A DNA stretch of 47,391 nucleotides from JAAYFJ01 sp964344295 (GTDB lineage: Bacteria; Bacillota; Clostridia; Tissierellales; Peptoniphilaceae). The DNA lies in contig CAYFMR010000010.1 of assembly GCA_964344295.1 (NCBI GenBank), positions 1 to 47,391 on the forward strand, written 5' to 3'. The first letter of the stretch is position 1. Every line of letters starts with the position of its first letter. This document shows, in pieces, positions 34,437 through 42,777 of this stretch. A program made the translations under genes and the position numbers. The notes beneath the pieces were generated by a model, which did not search any database, was not told the DNA's origin, and saw nothing but the letters and a program-made list of their open reading frames with translations.

Positions 34437-34465
34437 AGATAAATGATAAACGATATTGACTACAA
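34437..34465 (-). promoter_or_regulatory. Putative promoter of DtxR-copA operon
   Basis: On the minus strand TTGTAG (complement of 34460-34465), 17 bases, and TTATCT (complement of 34437-34442). It overlaps the divergent feo promoter, so one bound repressor could block both. Confidence 0.4.
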
Positions 34466-34484
34466 TTTTCGTTCTTGCTATGAT
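34456..34484 (+). promoter_or_regulatory. Promoter of feo operon
   Basis: TTGACT (34456-34461), a 17-base spacer and TATGAT (34479-34484) preceded by TGC, an extended -10. A second TATAAT follows immediately at 34485-34490. Confidence 0.75.
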
Positions 34485-34498
34485 TATAATGCATTTAA

Positions 34499-34518
34499 AA
34501 GTTAGTTTCAAGTAACTT
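34499..34518 (+). promoter_or_regulatory. Candidate metalloregulator operator in feo leader
   Basis: AAGTTA (34499-34504), an eight-base spacer and TAACTT (34513-34518) form an inverted repeat just after the feo -10, at the transcription start. The half-sites resemble DtxR-type boxes only loosely. A looser GTTAG...CTAAC pair also spans 34501-34536. Confidence 0.4.
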
Positions 34519-34566
34519 AAGGTAATCAAGGCTAACTATTTTTGGAATATAGAAAGAAGGTCAGAT

Positions 34567-34794
34567 ATGATGATGTTATCCATGGCGCCACAGGGTAAGG
34601 CGTTAAAGATTGTGTTAATTAAGGGCCAGGATGCGCAGAAGCAGCTTTTAGCCAATATGGGATTTGTTCCCGGCGAATCCATCAGTATGGTCAGTGCCCT
34701 AGAAGGCAATGTCATCGTGGGAATTAAGGAAGGGCGCGTGGCCCTTGCTGAAAAATTAGCTAGACGCATCATGGTGGAGGAGGTGGTATCGTGA
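34567..34794 (+). CDS. feoA: FeoA family protein (first copy)
   Basis: Small SH3-like cytosolic partner of the FeoB ferrous iron transporter, 75 aa. AAGAAGG precedes the ATG. It has the FeoA pattern LLANMGFVPGESISMV and IVGIKEGRVALAEKLARRI. It overlaps the next feoA by four bases (GTGA). Two FeoA copies before FeoB are seen in several Firmicutes. Confidence 0.9.
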   Translation: MMMLSMAPQGKALKIVLIKGQDAQKQLLANMGFVPGESISMVSALEGNVIVGIKEGRVALAEKLARRIMVEEVVS

Positions 34795-35018
34795 CGACTT
34801 TAGATCAAGCAACCATAGGGGAAACGTATCGCGTACATTCCATTACAGGAGCCAGTGCGGTAAAACGTCGCATTATGGACATGGGAGTCACTAGGAAAGC
34901 GGAAGTCAAAGTGCTTCGTACAGCACCCATGGGAGATCCGATTGACGTATTAGTCAGAGGCTATCAACTGAGCATTCGTAAGGAAGATGCTCGCCATGTC
35001 CAACTAGAATCCGTGTAA
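34791..35018 (+). CDS. feoA: FeoA family protein (second copy)
   Basis: 75 aa, starting at GTG within the stop of the first copy, with GGAGGAGG upstream, so the copies are translationally coupled. The FeoA core is clear: RRIMDMGVTRKAEVKVL and DPIDVLVRGYQLSIRKEDA. Identity to the first copy is modest, so this is an old duplication with possible division of roles. feoB follows after 20 bases. Confidence 0.92.
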   Translation: MTTLDQATIGETYRVHSITGASAVKRRIMDMGVTRKAEVKVLRTAPMGDPIDVLVRGYQLSIRKEDARHVQLESV

Positions 35019-35038
35019 GGAATGAGGAGGAAATTTGA

Positions 35039-37192
35039 ATGAAAATAGCATTAGTGGGAAACCCCAATAGCGGGAAAACCACTCTTTTTAACGAGTTGAC
35101 AGGCAGTGCCCAACACGTGGGCAACTGGCCGGGCGTCACCGTGGAAAAGAAAGAGGGGACATTGAAACGTCACAAAGACGTGGAGATCATTGACTTGCCC
35201 GGGATCTATTCCCTGTCGCCATATAGCTTAGAGGAAGTGGTGACGCGAGACTACTTGGTTCAGGAAAAACCGGAAGTCATCATCAATATCGTAGACGCTA
35301 CGAACTTGGAGCGCAACTTGTATTTGACCACCCAAGCCATGGAGACGGGGATTCCTGTAGTCATAGCCTTGAACATGATGGACGTGGTGGAAAAAAACAA
35401 AGATAAGATTAACCTAGTGAAGCTTGAGGAGCTTATGGGTTGCCGTGTCATCCCCATTTCTGCGGCTTATGGTCGCGGGATGAAAGAGTTAATCGCTGCA
35501 ACCATGGAAGAGGCGGTGCAAGGACCGAAGCCGGAAGAAAAGAAGATTTTCTCTAAAGAGATAGAGCAAGCGATTGCAGAAGTCGAACGCCTGTTACCCA
35601 ATATGGGCGAAGCGTCACGATATTATGCAATCAAGGCTTTGGAACAAGACGAAAAGGCATTAGAAATCTTGGAAATCAAATCCACCGCAGAAATCGATGT
35701 CATTCGCAAGCGCGTGGAAGACATGGAAGCAGACGACATGGAGTCCATCATCACCAATGAACGTTACGACTATATCACTGAGCACATGCGTGATGTGGTG
35801 GTTAAAGGCAAACCCCATGGCATGACGAAGTCCGACAAAATCGATCGCATTGTGACGAACAAATTTTTAGCATTACCCATCTTTTTTGCCATCATGTGGT
35901 TTATCTATTATGTATCCATTGTCACTGTTGGCGATATGTGTATCGGGTTTATTGAGGAAAATACGGAGCTCTTACAAGAATGGGCCAGCTCAGCCATTGT
36001 CGCAGCAGGTGGAGCCGAATGGGCTGCCAGCTTGGTGTCAGATGGGATTATCGCTGGCGTGGGCGCAGTGTTAACCTTTGTCCCCCAATTGATGATTCTC
36101 TTTTTCTTCCTATCCTTATTGGAAGACTCCGGCTATTTAGCCAGGGTGGCCTTCATCATGGACCGCGTATTCAGACGCTTCGGCCTCTCCGGTAAATCCT
36201 TTATCCCCATGCTCATTGGAACGGGTTGTTCCATTCCGGGCATTATGGCCAGTCGTACGATTGAAAATGAAAAAGACCGCAATATGACGATTATCTTGAC
36301 TCCATTTGTCCCTTGTGGAGCGAAACTCCCGGTATTCGCCATGTTTATCGGCATGTTTTTCCGCAATGCCACCTGGGTAGGTCCGGCCATTTATCTTTTG
36401 GCCTTTGTGGTCATCATCCTCTCAGGCGTCATCCTCAAACGCACGAAACGCTTTGCTGGCGATCCGGCTCCTTTTGTCATGGAGCTGCCCACCTACAAAG
36501 TGCCGCGACTCAAAGGAGTCCTGATCCACATGTGGGAAAAGGCCAAAGGTTTCATCAAAAAAGCCGGAACGGTCATCTTTGTCGCTTGCGCTGTGCTTTG
36601 GTTCTTACAATCCTTTGACTTCGGATTTAACTATCTAGGGGACGATATTGAAGCCTCCATGTTGGCACAAATTGGCCATGCAGTACGCTGGATCTTTATC
36701 CCGATGGGCTTTGGTGATAGCTGGGCCACTTCTGTGGCAAGTGTAACCGGCTTAGTGGCTAAAGAAGTCGTGGTCTCCACCTTTGCTACGGTAGGCGATG
36801 TGGTGCCCATTGCCTTTAGTCAAGTAACAGCCTTTGCATTTATCGTCTTCACCATGTTTGCCGCTCCATGCTTTGCCGCTATTGGTGCCATGCGTCGTGA
36901 GTTGGGCAGTAAACGCTGGCTATGGTTTGCCATTCTCTTCCAAACCGGCGTGGCTTATGTACTAGCTACATTGGTGAACGTCTTAGGCCATATCTTCTTT
37001 AAAGGCACGTCAGCTGTGGAAAAAGTGCCGTTAAATTACCGCGCACTGGAAACTTATGAAGAGGCTGATAACATCATTGGCGGTGGAGATATTGTACTTT
37101 ACATCTTTGGAGCTCTTTTAGTCATCGCCCTTATCGGCATGATCCTCAATGATCTGCATTCCAAAACGAGAAAGCATCAAACCGAAATGTAG
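35039..37192 (+). CDS. feoB: Ferrous iron transport protein B
   Basis: GTPase-coupled Fe(II) importer, 717 aa, inner membrane. The N-terminal G domain has G1 GNPNSGKTT (7-15), G2 Thr34, G3 DLPGIYSL (52-59) and G4 NMMD. A helical spacer (about 170-270) is followed by two gate domains with multiple membrane spans (GTGCSIPGIMASRTI and VASVTGLVAKEVVVSTFATV carry the conserved gate cysteine/serine region). AGGAGG precedes the ATG. Expression should rise under iron limitation if the divergent DtxR-family gene acts here. Confidence 0.96.
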   Translation: MKIALVGNPNSGKTTLFNELTGSAQHVGNWPGVTVEKKEGTLKRHKDVEIIDLPGIYSLSPYSLEEVVTRDYLVQEKPEVIINIVDATNLERNLYLTTQAMETGIPVVIALNMMDVVEKNKDKINLVKLEELMGCRVIPISAAYGRGMKELIAATMEEAVQGPKPEEKKIFSKEIEQAIAEVERLLPNMGEASRYYAIKALEQDEKALEILEIKSTAEIDVIRKRVEDMEADDMESIITNERYDYITEHMRDVVVKGKPHGMTKSDKIDRIVTNKFLALPIFFAIMWFIYYVSIVTVGDMCIGFIEENTELLQEWASSAIVAAGGAEWAASLVSDGIIAGVGAVLTFVPQLMILFFFLSLLEDSGYLARVAFIMDRVFRRFGLSGKSFIPMLIGTGCSIPGIMASRTIENEKDRNMTIILTPFVPCGAKLPVFAMFIGMFFRNATWVGPAIYLLAFVVIILSGVILKRTKRFAGDPAPFVMELPTYKVPRLKGVLIHMWEKAKGFIKKAGTVIFVACAVLWFLQSFDFGFNYLGDDIEASMLAQIGHAVRWIFIPMGFGDSWATSVASVTGLVAKEVVVSTFATVGDVVPIAFSQVTAFAFIVFTMFAAPCFAAIGAMRRELGSKRWLWFAILFQTGVAYVLATLVNVLGHIFFKGTSAVEKVPLNYRALETYEEADNIIGGGDIVLYIFGALLVIALIGMILNDLHSKTRKHQTEM

Positions 37193-37223
37193 TGAAATTG
37201 TCAAGAGAAAGGAAGTGGGTGCC

Positions 37224-37385
37224 ATGATCAACTGGATCATTCTGGCAGTGACGGCGGTCATCCTCGGCTTCGCCATTCGCAGCATCGTGAAAAGTACCAA
37301 GTCAGGTGGTTGCGCTGGCTGTAGCCACTGCAGCAGTTGCGATACGGGAGAACAATCCTGCGCCGTCGACCACAAAAACGCATAA
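37224..37385 (+). CDS. FeoB-associated Cys-rich membrane protein
   Basis: 53 aa. ATG 37224 follows AAAGGAAG. A single N-terminal membrane helix (IILAVTAVILGFAIRSIV) leads to a Cys-rich tail (CAGCSHCSSC, then one more Cys). This matches the small family that always follows feoB; it may pass or hold iron at the channel. Last gene of the feo operon. Confidence 0.9.
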   Translation: MINWIILAVTAVILGFAIRSIVKSTKSGGCAGCSHCSSCDTGEQSCAVDHKNA

Positions 37386-37394
37386 TCGACCAAG

Positions 37395-37430
37395 TGACCT
37401 CGCAAGCTATGGCCTGCGAGGTCATTTTTT
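37395..37430 (+). terminator. Intrinsic terminator of feo operon
   Basis: TGACCTCGCA (37395-37404) and TGCGAGGTCA (37415-37424) form a perfect 10-bp stem followed by six T. Confidence 0.9.
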
Positions 37431-37487
37431 GCAGAGAAAAGAGATCTACGGGATCTCGTGGTTTCTTAGGCTCTTTTGGAGAAAAAG

Positions 37488-37496
37488 TGGTACAAT
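37488..37496 (+). promoter_or_regulatory. Extended -10 promoter of trpB
   Basis: TGG TACAAT with no good -35. The leader from about 37502 to 37613 can form TAGCG/CGCTA (37512-37530) and TGGC/GCCA (37533-37543) hairpins, but matches no riboswitch I know and has no run of Trp codons. Confidence 0.45.
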
Positions 37497-37613
37497 AGGA
37501 CCAATGATAGATAGCGAAAGTTTTCCGCTAACTGGCGAAGCCAAGTCGGTGCAGATGGAAGATAGACGTGAAAACACAGATGCAACATAGACTCGAAAGG
37601 ATGGAGTGAGGAG

Positions 37614-38837
37614 ATGGATCAACCCTTTGATTTTACAAATTACTTGAAACGCTATCCAGATAAAAATGGGTATTTTGGACCTTATGGGGGCGTATGTTTG
37701 CCGGATCATTTAAAACAAGCGTTGGCAGAAGTGGACGAAGCGTACAAAAAAATTGCCCATTCGGCGGAGTTTATCTCGGAATTACGCCGAATTCGCAAAG
37801 AATTCCAAGGCAGACCTACACCGGTATACCATTGTAAGAATTTATCCCTGGAGCTGGGCACCAGTCAGATCTATTTAAAGCGGGAAGATTTAAACCACAC
37901 AGGAGCCCATAAATTAAACCACTGCATGGGTGAGGGGCTGCTTGCCAAATATATGGGCAAGCAAAAGCTCATCGCTGAAACAGGGGCCGGTCAACATGGC
38001 GTGGCATTGGCGACAGCAGCTGCCTTTTTTGGCTTGGAATGTGAGATCCACATGGGTGAGGTGGACATCAAAAAGCAAGCGCCAAATGTGGCGCGCATGA
38101 AACTTTTGGGAGCCAAAGTGGTACCTGTCACCCATGGACTAAAGACCTTAAAAGAAGCAGTGGACTCGGCTTTTGAAGCCTATGCTCGTGAATATGAGAC
38201 GGCCATTTATTGCATTGGCTCGGTAGTAGGACCCCACCCTTTCCCGGCGATAGTCAGAGACTTTCAAACTATAGTGGGACAAGAGGCACGAGAACAGTTT
38301 GTGGAGATGACGGGATATTTACCTGATGCAGTCGTGGCTGCGGTAGGTGGCGGATCGAATTCCATTGGCATGTTTGCAGGATTCTTGGATGACCCGGTGC
38401 CCCTTTACGGGGTGGAACCTTTAGGTCGTGGACCAAAGGTAGGTGACCATGCCGCCTCCTTGCAATACGGTGAAAAGGGGATTATGCACGGTTTTGAATC
38501 CATTATGCTCAAAGACGAAAACGGAGATCCGGCACCAGTTTATTCCATTGCCTCAGGTCTGGATTATCCTGCGGCCGGACCGGAACACGCCTTTTTACGA
38601 GACGTGGGCCGTGTCACTTATGACACTGTGAACGATGAAGAGGCCTTAGATGCCTTTTTCGCCCTATCCAGAATGGAAGGCATTATTCCGGCCATTGAAA
38701 GCGCCCACGCTTTGGCTTACGCTTTGAAATTGGCAAAGCAGCCAGATAATCCCGGATTCATCCTGGTCAATCTGAGCGGTAGGGGAGATAAAGACATCGA
38801 CTATGTCTTAGAACACTACCCGGATCGCCTAGGTTAA
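37614..38837 (+). CDS. trpB: Tryptophan synthase beta chain (orphan)
   Basis: Condenses indole with serine to give tryptophan; 407 aa, TrpB1 type. PLP is bound by Lys100 in HTGAHKLNH. The catalytic Glu122 starts ETGAGQHGVA, and GGGSNSIG binds the phosphate. FGPYGGVCLP matches the usual N-terminal FGxFGGxxxP. No trpA or other trp genes flank it, so it may salvage indole or act as a serine deaminase; that is inference. It has its own promoter and terminator. Confidence 0.94.
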   Translation: MDQPFDFTNYLKRYPDKNGYFGPYGGVCLPDHLKQALAEVDEAYKKIAHSAEFISELRRIRKEFQGRPTPVYHCKNLSLELGTSQIYLKREDLNHTGAHKLNHCMGEGLLAKYMGKQKLIAETGAGQHGVALATAAAFFGLECEIHMGEVDIKKQAPNVARMKLLGAKVVPVTHGLKTLKEAVDSAFEAYAREYETAIYCIGSVVGPHPFPAIVRDFQTIVGQEAREQFVEMTGYLPDAVVAAVGGGSNSIGMFAGFLDDPVPLYGVEPLGRGPKVGDHAASLQYGEKGIMHGFESIMLKDENGDPAPVYSIASGLDYPAAGPEHAFLRDVGRVTYDTVNDEEALDAFFALSRMEGIIPAIESAHALAYALKLAKQPDNPGFILVNLSGRGDKDIDYVLEHYPDRLG

Positions 38838-38850
38838 GCAAGAAAAGAGT

Positions 38851-38878
38851 AAGGAGCAGTGTAAGGCTGCTCCTTTTT
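38851..38878 (+). terminator. Intrinsic terminator after trpB
   Basis: AAGGAGCAG and CTGCTCCTT form a 9-bp stem around a TGTAAGG loop, followed by T residues. Confidence 0.88.
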
Positions 38879-38902
38879 CCGTATAAAAAGGTGGCGGTGT
38901 GC

Positions 38903-38931
38903 TTGTTTGGGATAAAAAGTTGTGATATAGT
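38903..38931 (+). promoter_or_regulatory. Promoter of queT
   Basis: TTGTTT (38903-38908), a 17-base spacer and TATAGT (38926-38931) with TGA before it. The predicted start is at the first bases of the preQ1 aptamer. Confidence 0.65.
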
Positions 38932-38937
38932 ATGACC

Positions 38938-38975
38938 ATAGTGTTTCTTGGCACCCACTATCAAAAAATCAAGGA
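38938..38975 (+). promoter_or_regulatory. PreQ1-I riboswitch aptamer
   Basis: P1 is ATAGTG (38938-38943) with CACTAT (38956-38961), a perfect 6-bp stem. The loop holds CTTG (38947-38950), which can pair with CAAG (38970-38973) in the tail to make the H-type pseudoknot. The tail has the A-rich run (38963-38968) typical of the class. It binds the queuosine precursor preQ1. A queT gene downstream supports the call. Confidence 0.87.
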
Positions 38976-38987
38976 TCAATGGTTGTG

Positions 38988-39007
38988 CCTCCGTGGGAGG
39001 TTTTTTT
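38988..39007 (+). terminator. Riboswitch-controlled terminator (preQ1 expression platform)
   Basis: CCTCC (38988-38992) and GGAGG (38996-39000) pair around GTG, followed by seven T. It lies 12 bases after the aptamer and before queT, so preQ1 binding should end transcription here. Confidence 0.8.
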
Positions 39008-39048
39008 ATTGCCATAAAACGACACGGCCATGGATCGAAGGAGGAATT

Positions 39049-39537
39049 ATGAACACAAGACAACTGACGCGTTATGGCGCTGTAGCTGCACTTTATGTGG
39101 CACTGGCTTGGGCATTGCCGGAGTTTTCCTATGGGCCCATCCAATTTCGACTCTCGGAGATTTTAAACCTGCTGGCTTTTTATCAACCGGGCTACATCAT
39201 CCCCATTACCTTGGGCTGCGCCATCAGCAACCTGTTTTCGCCTTTTGGGATTTTAGATATCGTAGGCGGAAGCTTGCATACCTTTTTGGCGCTTTACTTT
39301 ATGAGCCGGTGCAAAAAAGACTACATTGGCGCATTGATGCCCGCTCTCTTTAGCCCCATCATCGGTTTGGTCATCTACATCGCCACTCAAACAGAGGTGA
39401 ACTTCTGGTTGGTTACCGGTTCCGTGGCCTTGTCTGAATTGGTTATTGTATTAGCGGTGAGCATGCTTGTCTACCGCATGCTGATGAAGCGTAGTGAAGT
39501 GAGAAAATTAATCCAGCTAGAAAATTCTGTGCGTTAA
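39049..39537 (+). CDS. queT: QueT-family transporter for queuosine precursor
   Basis: Predicted membrane substrate-binding (S) component of an ECF-type transporter, 162 aa, about five membrane helices. ATG 39049 follows AAGGAGG. The N-terminus LTRYGAVAALYVALAWALP and SYGPIQFRLSEILNLLAFY match QueT (COG4708). It lies behind a preQ1 riboswitch, which fits uptake of preQ1 or a related base. The shared ECF energising module is not in the window. Confidence 0.92.
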   Translation: MNTRQLTRYGAVAALYVALAWALPEFSYGPIQFRLSEILNLLAFYQPGYIIPITLGCAISNLFSPFGILDIVGGSLHTFLALYFMSRCKKDYIGALMPALFSPIIGLVIYIATQTEVNFWLVTGSVALSELVIVLAVSMLVYRMLMKRSEVRKLIQLENSVR

Positions 39538-39540
39538 TCA

Positions 39541-39565
39541 AAAAGCCGCCCTCGAGGCGGCTTTT
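39541..39565 (+). terminator. Intrinsic terminator after queT
   Basis: AAAAGCCGCC (39541-39550) and GGCGGCTTTT (39556-39565) form a perfect stem with a CTCGA loop. Confidence 0.9.
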
Positions 39566-39581
39566 CATATGAGAGAGACAC

Positions 39582-39590
39582 TGGTATAAT
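39582..39590 (+). promoter_or_regulatory. Extended -10 promoter of murT
   Basis: TGG followed by a perfect TATAAT (39585-39590), 19 bases before the murT ATG. The -35 region falls in the preceding terminator and is poor. Confidence 0.55.
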
Positions 39591-39609
39591 CAACGAAGAG
39601 GTGATAAGG

Positions 39610-40893
39610 ATGCATCCCATAGCGAGAATGGCCGGGCAGCTGGGTTTTTGGATTAGCCGCATCAGAGGTGGCGGATCGGCTCTCCCCGGATTTTTGGCCT
39701 TAAAGGTCGATGAACATATTTTAGATTCCATTCGTTTTCCAGAGGATACCATTTTGGTGACGGGCACTAACGGCAAGACCACGGTGACCCATTTGTTGGC
39801 GGAAATAATGACGGCAGCGTCCAAAACGGTGGCCACTAACGCCCATGGTGCTAACATTCTCCAAGGCGTGGTCACGCTGGGACTCTCGGCGATGGACAAG
39901 AGCGGTCAGATTCATGCCCAAACGGCGGTAATCGAAGTGGACGAGGCCTATGTTGGCAAGGTGGCTCGCGCCGTGCATCCGCGAGGTATTTATCTGAATA
40001 ATCTCTTTGATGACCAGGTGGATCGCTTTGGCGATAAATACCAGCTGGCCCGCAAGATGATTGACAGCCTCCAAGGGCTGGAGCCAGCACCTACGCTTTA
40101 TGCCAACGGCGATGATCCTCTGACCGTATACGTGGCTCAATCCCTGGGCTATCCTGTGCACTTTTTTGGCGTAGAGACGGAAGGGACCATGGACGAAGAT
40201 GAATCCGTGGCCTGCCCGGTGTGCCACAAACCTTTAACGTATACGAAGCGGTACTACGATCACATTGGGGCGTTTCATTGTAGCTGTGACTTTGATCATC
40301 CAACGCAGGAGTGGGTGGGGCACTGGACCGGTGGAAGGTCATTTTCCTTAGATGGGGAGGACTACATGGCTCCTTATGATGCTCTTTATGCGGTATACAA
40401 TGCGGTGGGGGCGACAGCAGTAGCGTTAGATTGGGGGATAAGCCCTGAAACGATAGCGGCGGCATTGGCTCGTGGTGAGCGCATTGAGGGACGCATGGAG
40501 AAGGTCCAAGTGAAAGGCTACGACACCTTTGTCAACCTGGTAAAAAATCCGGCAGGGACTAACGCCACCCTGGACGTGGTGGTGCGGGATGAAACAGAGC
40601 CTTATGTGCTCATCTTTGCGGCAGAGACCCAAACGGCAGATGGAACGAATACGGGCTGGTACGCATCCATTGCCTTTGCCAGGCTACAGGAAAGTCCCTT
40701 GCAGGCGGTGATCTTTTGTGGCGAAGGGGCCGAAGCGCTAGCCGAAGCGGCCAAAAAGGCCGGGTTACATGTGCCGATCCATCAAGCTCCCCAATATGAC
40801 TGGCCATTTTTTTGGGAAACGTATGCTGTGAAGCCTCTTTTTTTGGCAAACTATACGGCGATGAAAAAACTGAAATCTACATTTGATCGGTAA
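39610..40893 (+). CDS. murT: MurT-like Mur ligase (lipid II isoglutaminyl synthase subunit)
   Basis: Predicted ATP-dependent subunit that amidates the D-Glu of lipid II; 427 aa. GAGGTGA precedes ATG 39610. The N-terminus SRIRGGGSALPGFLALKVD, P-loop GTNGKTT (52-58) and NLFDDQVDRFGD are typical of MurT. A zinc ribbon is formed by Cys202, Cys205, Cys224 and Cys226. The C-terminal DUF1727 part has VKNPAGTNATLDVV. The amidotransferase partner gatD, normally adjacent, is absent here. It differs from FolC and MurE-type ligases by the ribbon and C-terminus. Confidence 0.9.
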   Translation: MHPIARMAGQLGFWISRIRGGGSALPGFLALKVDEHILDSIRFPEDTILVTGTNGKTTVTHLLAEIMTAASKTVATNAHGANILQGVVTLGLSAMDKSGQIHAQTAVIEVDEAYVGKVARAVHPRGIYLNNLFDDQVDRFGDKYQLARKMIDSLQGLEPAPTLYANGDDPLTVYVAQSLGYPVHFFGVETEGTMDEDESVACPVCHKPLTYTKRYYDHIGAFHCSCDFDHPTQEWVGHWTGGRSFSLDGEDYMAPYDALYAVYNAVGATAVALDWGISPETIAAALARGERIEGRMEKVQVKGYDTFVNLVKNPAGTNATLDVVVRDETEPYVLIFAAETQTADGTNTGWYASIAFARLQESPLQAVIFCGEGAEALAEAAKKAGLHVPIHQAPQYDWPFFWETYAVKPLFLANYTAMKKLKSTFDR

Positions 40894-40918
40894 AAAGCAG
40901 GAAAAACATGAAAAATTC

Positions 40919-40947
40919 TTGCAAGTACAGGGGTTTTTCCTTATAAT
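40919..40947 (+). promoter_or_regulatory. Promoter of coaX-dusB-MATE operon
   Basis: TTGCAA (40919-40924), a 17-base spacer and a perfect TATAAT (40942-40947), about 58 bases before the coaX start. Confidence 0.8.
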
Positions 40948-41005
40948 CGAACCCAGAAGCAGTAAAGGGCGAAAAGCCCGCAGGAAAAAAGGAGAAACAT
41001 GCATC

Positions 41006-41800
41006 ATGTTAATGGTTATAGACGTAGGTAATACCAACATTACATTTGGGGTTTACGATGGAGATACCCTAGTGGATAACTGGCGTGTATCCACTGCCAA
41101 AGAGCGTACCTCCGATGAATGTGGGCTATTATTTAAACAAATCTTAAGCTGCAATCACATTAACGTGGATTCCATTGAAGATGTCATCATCTCCAGTGTG
41201 GTGCCCACGATGATGTATACCTTGCCGGCGACGATGATCAAATACTTTGACATTGAACCCATCGTCGTGAGCCAAAAGCTGAACACTGGCATCCATATTG
41301 ATTACAATAATCCGGCAGAAGTAGGTGCAGACCGCATTGTCAACGCTGTAGCGGTGCAAGAACTCTACGGCGGTCCGGCGATTATCGTCGACATCGGTAC
41401 AGCGATCACATTTTGTGTGCTAGATGGCAATCGCAACTACAAAGGGGGCGTCATCGTACCGGGGATTGCTATCTCCGCAGACGCATTGTTTAGCCGCACG
41501 GCCAAATTGCCCAAAGTGGAGATTGTAAAACCGGACTCTGTGATCGGTAGAACCACGGTAGAAAGCATGCAATCTGGTCTTGTGTACGGGTATATCGGCA
41601 TGGTTGACAGCATAATCGAGCGCATTATTGCCGAATTGGGTGGCAAACGAGAAGACTTTAACCTGATCACGACAGGTGGATTCGCCGGTCTGATCACCGA
41701 AAACAGCCGTTACCAACACATTGTGGATCGCAACCTCACATTAAAGGGATTGAAAATCCTTTACGAAATGAACAAGGATGTAAAACGTTGCCAATATTAG
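41006..41800 (+). CDS. coaX: Type III pantothenate kinase
   Basis: First step of coenzyme A synthesis; 264 aa, family length about 255-260. ATG 41006 is preferred because it gives the standard start MLMVIDVGNTNITFGVYDGD. AAGGAG lies 11 bases upstream, slightly far. It has the ASKHA phosphate-1 motif DVGNTN, NPAEVGADRIVNA (binding pantothenate) and DIGTAITF. The gene overlaps dusB by 13 bases. CoaX-type enzymes are not inhibited by CoA. Confidence 0.94.
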   Translation: MLMVIDVGNTNITFGVYDGDTLVDNWRVSTAKERTSDECGLLFKQILSCNHINVDSIEDVIISSVVPTMMYTLPATMIKYFDIEPIVVSQKLNTGIHIDYNNPAEVGADRIVNAVAVQELYGGPAIIVDIGTAITFCVLDGNRNYKGGVIVPGIAISADALFSRTAKLPKVEIVKPDSVIGRTTVESMQSGLVYGYIGMVDSIIERIIAELGGKREDFNLITTGGFAGLITENSRYQHIVDRNLTLKGLKILYEMNKDVKRCQY

Positions 41801-42777
41801 AAATCAAAGATATTACCCTCAATTCTCCTACCGTATTGGCTCCTATGGCGGGCATCACGGATCGGGTGTATCGCAAATTATGTAAGTCCTTCGGGGTAGG
41901 GCTGTTGGTCAGTGAGATGATCAGCGCCAAGGCACTCCACTATGGTGATAGAAAGACAGAAACGTTAACGGCCATCGACCCGGAAGAAGGGACGGTGGCC
42001 CTTCAAATCTTTGGTTCTGATCCCGCCACTATGGCAGAAGCGGCAGCGATGCTTTCGAAGCGATCGGAAGTGTCCTTGATAGACCTTAACTTTGGCTGCC
42101 CAGCACCTAAGATCGTGAAAAATGGCGATGGTTCCGCCCTGATGAAAAACCTGCCTCTTGCCTATGAGGTGATGAAAGAGGTGGTTAGTGCCTCTGCGGT
42201 ACCGGTGACGATGAAATGTCGCATGGGATGGGATGAAGGGAGCATCAACGCCCACGAACTCGTAGAGCTGGCGCAAAAGGCGGGCATCGCCGCGATTACG
42301 GTCCACGCACGCACTCGAGAAATGTTTTATAGCGGAGAGGCGGACTGGGCGTATTTGGCGTCCTTGCGTCCTTTGATCGGTGTGCCCTTTATCGGTAACG
42401 GTGATATCTTTACCGCGGAAGATGGCTTGCGCATGATTGAAAAGACAGGGGTGGATGGCGTGGCCATTGGCCGCGGTGCCATTGGCAACCCTTGGATTTT
42501 TCAAGAACTAAATGAGCTTTTAGAGACCGGCACCTATGCGCCGGTCTCCAACGTGGAAAAGTTACAATTCATGCGTCAACACTTGGAACTAAACTGCCAA
42601 GACAAAGGCGATCAACGAGGTGTGGCGGAACTCAAAAAGCCTATGGCCCAATACATTAAAGGGATGTGTCAGGCCAAACGCTGGCGTGATCGCTTAAGTC
42701 GCGCCCAAAAACGTAGTGAAGTAGAAGCGATTATTGATGAACTATTAATGGAGGAGATGAAAAGTCATGGTCAATAA
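41788..42777 (+). CDS. dusB: tRNA-dihydrouridine synthase
   Basis: FMN enzyme reducing uridines in tRNA D-loops; 329 aa. The TTG start lies inside the end of coaX, after AAGGATG. It has LAPMAGITDRVYRKLC, the catalytic Cys motif LNFGCPAPKIVKNGDGSALM, KCRMGWD, TVHARTREMFYSG and GNGDIF. It overlaps the MATE gene by 11 bases, so coaX, dusB and the transporter are one translationally linked unit. Confidence 0.95.
   Translation: MPILEIKDITLNSPTVLAPMAGITDRVYRKLCKSFGVGLLVSEMISAKALHYGDRKTETLTAIDPEEGTVALQIFGSDPATMAEAAAMLSKRSEVSLIDLNFGCPAPKIVKNGDGSALMKNLPLAYEVMKEVVSASAVPVTMKCRMGWDEGSINAHELVELAQKAGIAAITVHARTREMFYSGEADWAYLASLRPLIGVPFIGNGDIFTAEDGLRMIEKTGVDGVAIGRGAIGNPWIFQELNELLETGTYAPVSNVEKLQFMRQHLELNCQDKGDQRGVAELKKPMAQYIKGMCQAKRWRDRLSRAQKRSEVEAIIDELLMEEMKSHGQ

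Noticed and set aside
37504..37590. A 28-codon open frame before trpB as a Trp leader peptide
   Set aside because: It has no Trp codons, starts almost at the predicted transcript start with no ribosome site, and no terminator/antiterminator pair follows.
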